A DNA stretch of 33,836 bases from Porphyromonadaceae bacterium (GTDB lineage Bacteria > Bacteroidota > Bacteroidia > Bacteroidales > UBA11471). A model generated the notes under the pieces. It saw nothing but the letters and a program-made list of their open reading frames with translations, was not told where the DNA came from and ran no database searches. The translations under genes were made by a program, and so were the position numbers. Location of the stretch: positions 1-33,836 of the forward strand of contig JAJQIP010000149.1 of the NCBI GenBank assembly GCA_021199145.1, in the 5' to 3' direction. Positions 33,231-33,836 of this stretch are shown here, in pieces (position 1 is the stretch's first letter; each line of letters begins with the position of its first letter).

Positions 33231-33836
33231 TTATTCATTAATTTCTTTAAAATATCCGTTACATATATCATGTGGAAAAGCATGAGAGCTAATAAATGAT
33301 TGCCAGTTTTCAACTAACTTTGTTTTATCAACGTCTGTAAATTTGGTCTTGGAAATTATTCCAGCAAGTCGTCCTCCGTAATAAAGTATATCTGATTTTA
33401 ATTCCGCAGATATTTTTTTGGCATCAATGATCCTTTGTGGTAGTACAGAGAGAATTTCGAATAGAAATTTAAGGTTCTGCTTTTTTATAATATTGTGTTC
33501 AATCCATATCTGGAGAAATAATAATGTATATCCTGTCTCAGAATCGAGGAGATATCGCACATGATCAATAGGTGTTTTTATTATCTTTTGAATTGAGAAA
33601 ACTTTTTTAGCTAATTGTTTGCATTCTGCCGCCGCATAGAATGCATCCTCCATTCTATCGCTGTTTGAGGACAACATGTCTTTTTCAAGGCAACTTTTTA
33701 TGAATTGTTGGTTATTTTTGAAAATTTCACTGGTGTTTTCTACTTTATTAATATACGTCAAACGAACAATGGCCCTAATCAATGGATATGAATCATGTAA
33801 TGACTTAAATTTCTCAATTAATTCATATCTTAAATC
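33231..33836 (-). CDS. Hypothetical protein, AT-rich, 5'-truncated by window edge
   Basis: The frame ends with TAA at 33231-33233 and stays open to the right edge, so at least 201 residues are visible and the gene's start is outside the window. A TTG at 33780-33782 is not a credible start, since the sequence upstream (DLRYELIEKFKSLHDSYPL) continues in the same style. The protein is rich in Lys, Ile, Asn and Leu and predicted mostly helical, with no signal peptide, membrane segment or motif I recognise. Its codons and surrounding DNA are much more AT-rich than the rest of the window, which suggests acquired DNA. I assign no function. Confidence 0.6.
   Translation of the reverse strand, partial: DLRYELIEKFKSLHDSYPLIRAIVRLTYINKVENTSEIFKNNQQFIKSCLEKDMLSSNSDRMEDAFYAAAECKQLAKKVFSIQKIIKTPIDHVRYLLDSETGYTLLFLQIWIEHNIIKKQNLKFLFEILSVLPQRIIDAKKISAELKSDILYYGGRLAGIISKTKFTDVDKTKLVENWQSFISSHAFPHDICNGYFKEINE

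Noticed and set aside
1..33836. CRISPR arrays, transposases, integrases, phage genes or toxin-antitoxin pairs
   Set aside because: I looked on both strands and saw no spaced repeats or matching proteins.

Overview
The window reads as a stretch of chromosome from a member of the Bacteroidota, probably order Bacteroidales. Three things support this. Most genes lack Shine-Dalgarno sequences. Many gene starts are preceded by the Bacteroides-type -7 box TAnnTTTG. The families found together (DUF4271 protein, HemD, RnpA, YidD and TatD in a row; fused SpmA-SpmB; short YbeY with an Asp third ligand; a type IX secretion sorting-domain remnant) are typical of that group. I cannot name the genus. Most of the window is dense housekeeping sequence of moderate GC; only the last ~950 bases are markedly AT-rich.

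Layout. 1-765: 3' part of a PfkB-type sugar kinase. 926-7140: DEAD-box RNA helicase, GH3-family protein, methionyl-tRNA synthetase and a family 2 glycosyltransferase, all on +. 7181-8149: 2-hydroxyacid dehydrogenase on -, divergent from the SpmA/SpmB fusion (8278-9507). 9605-16041: a close-packed run ybeY, mnmG, apt, uvrC, dtd, mazG-like, deoC, ended by a strong hairpin terminator. A perfect 16-bp palindrome matching the bacterial parS centromere core lies between mnmG and apt. 16125-16253: orphan C-terminal sorting-domain remnant. 16325-17299: polyprenyl synthetase on -, divergent from polA (17482-20262). 20377-22077: ychF and a LOG-family protein. 22083-25313: DUF4271 protein, hemD, rnpA, yidD (interrupted by an in-frame TAG) and tatD. 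25420-26712: tyrS. 26794-26864: tRNA-Gln(UUG) with a perfect hairpin terminator. 26919-32681: a three-gene RND efflux operon on - (adaptor, pump, outer-membrane channel). 32682-33230: leader and AT-rich intergenic region. 33231-33836: AT-rich gene of unknown function running off the right edge.

Functionally the window is mostly translation and RNA maintenance (metG, tyrS, mnmG, ybeY, dtd, rnpA, tRNA-Gln), DNA repair and replication (uvrC, polA), nucleotide salvage and clean-up (apt, mazG-like, deoC), isoprenoid and tetrapyrrole supply (polyprenyl synthetase, hemD), and multidrug export. I see no CRISPR array, transposase, phage module or obvious defence island. The points most worth a second look are the yidD amber codon in a frame that runs straight into tatD, the parS-like palindrome, the sorting-domain fossil, and the repeats around the RND operon promoter.
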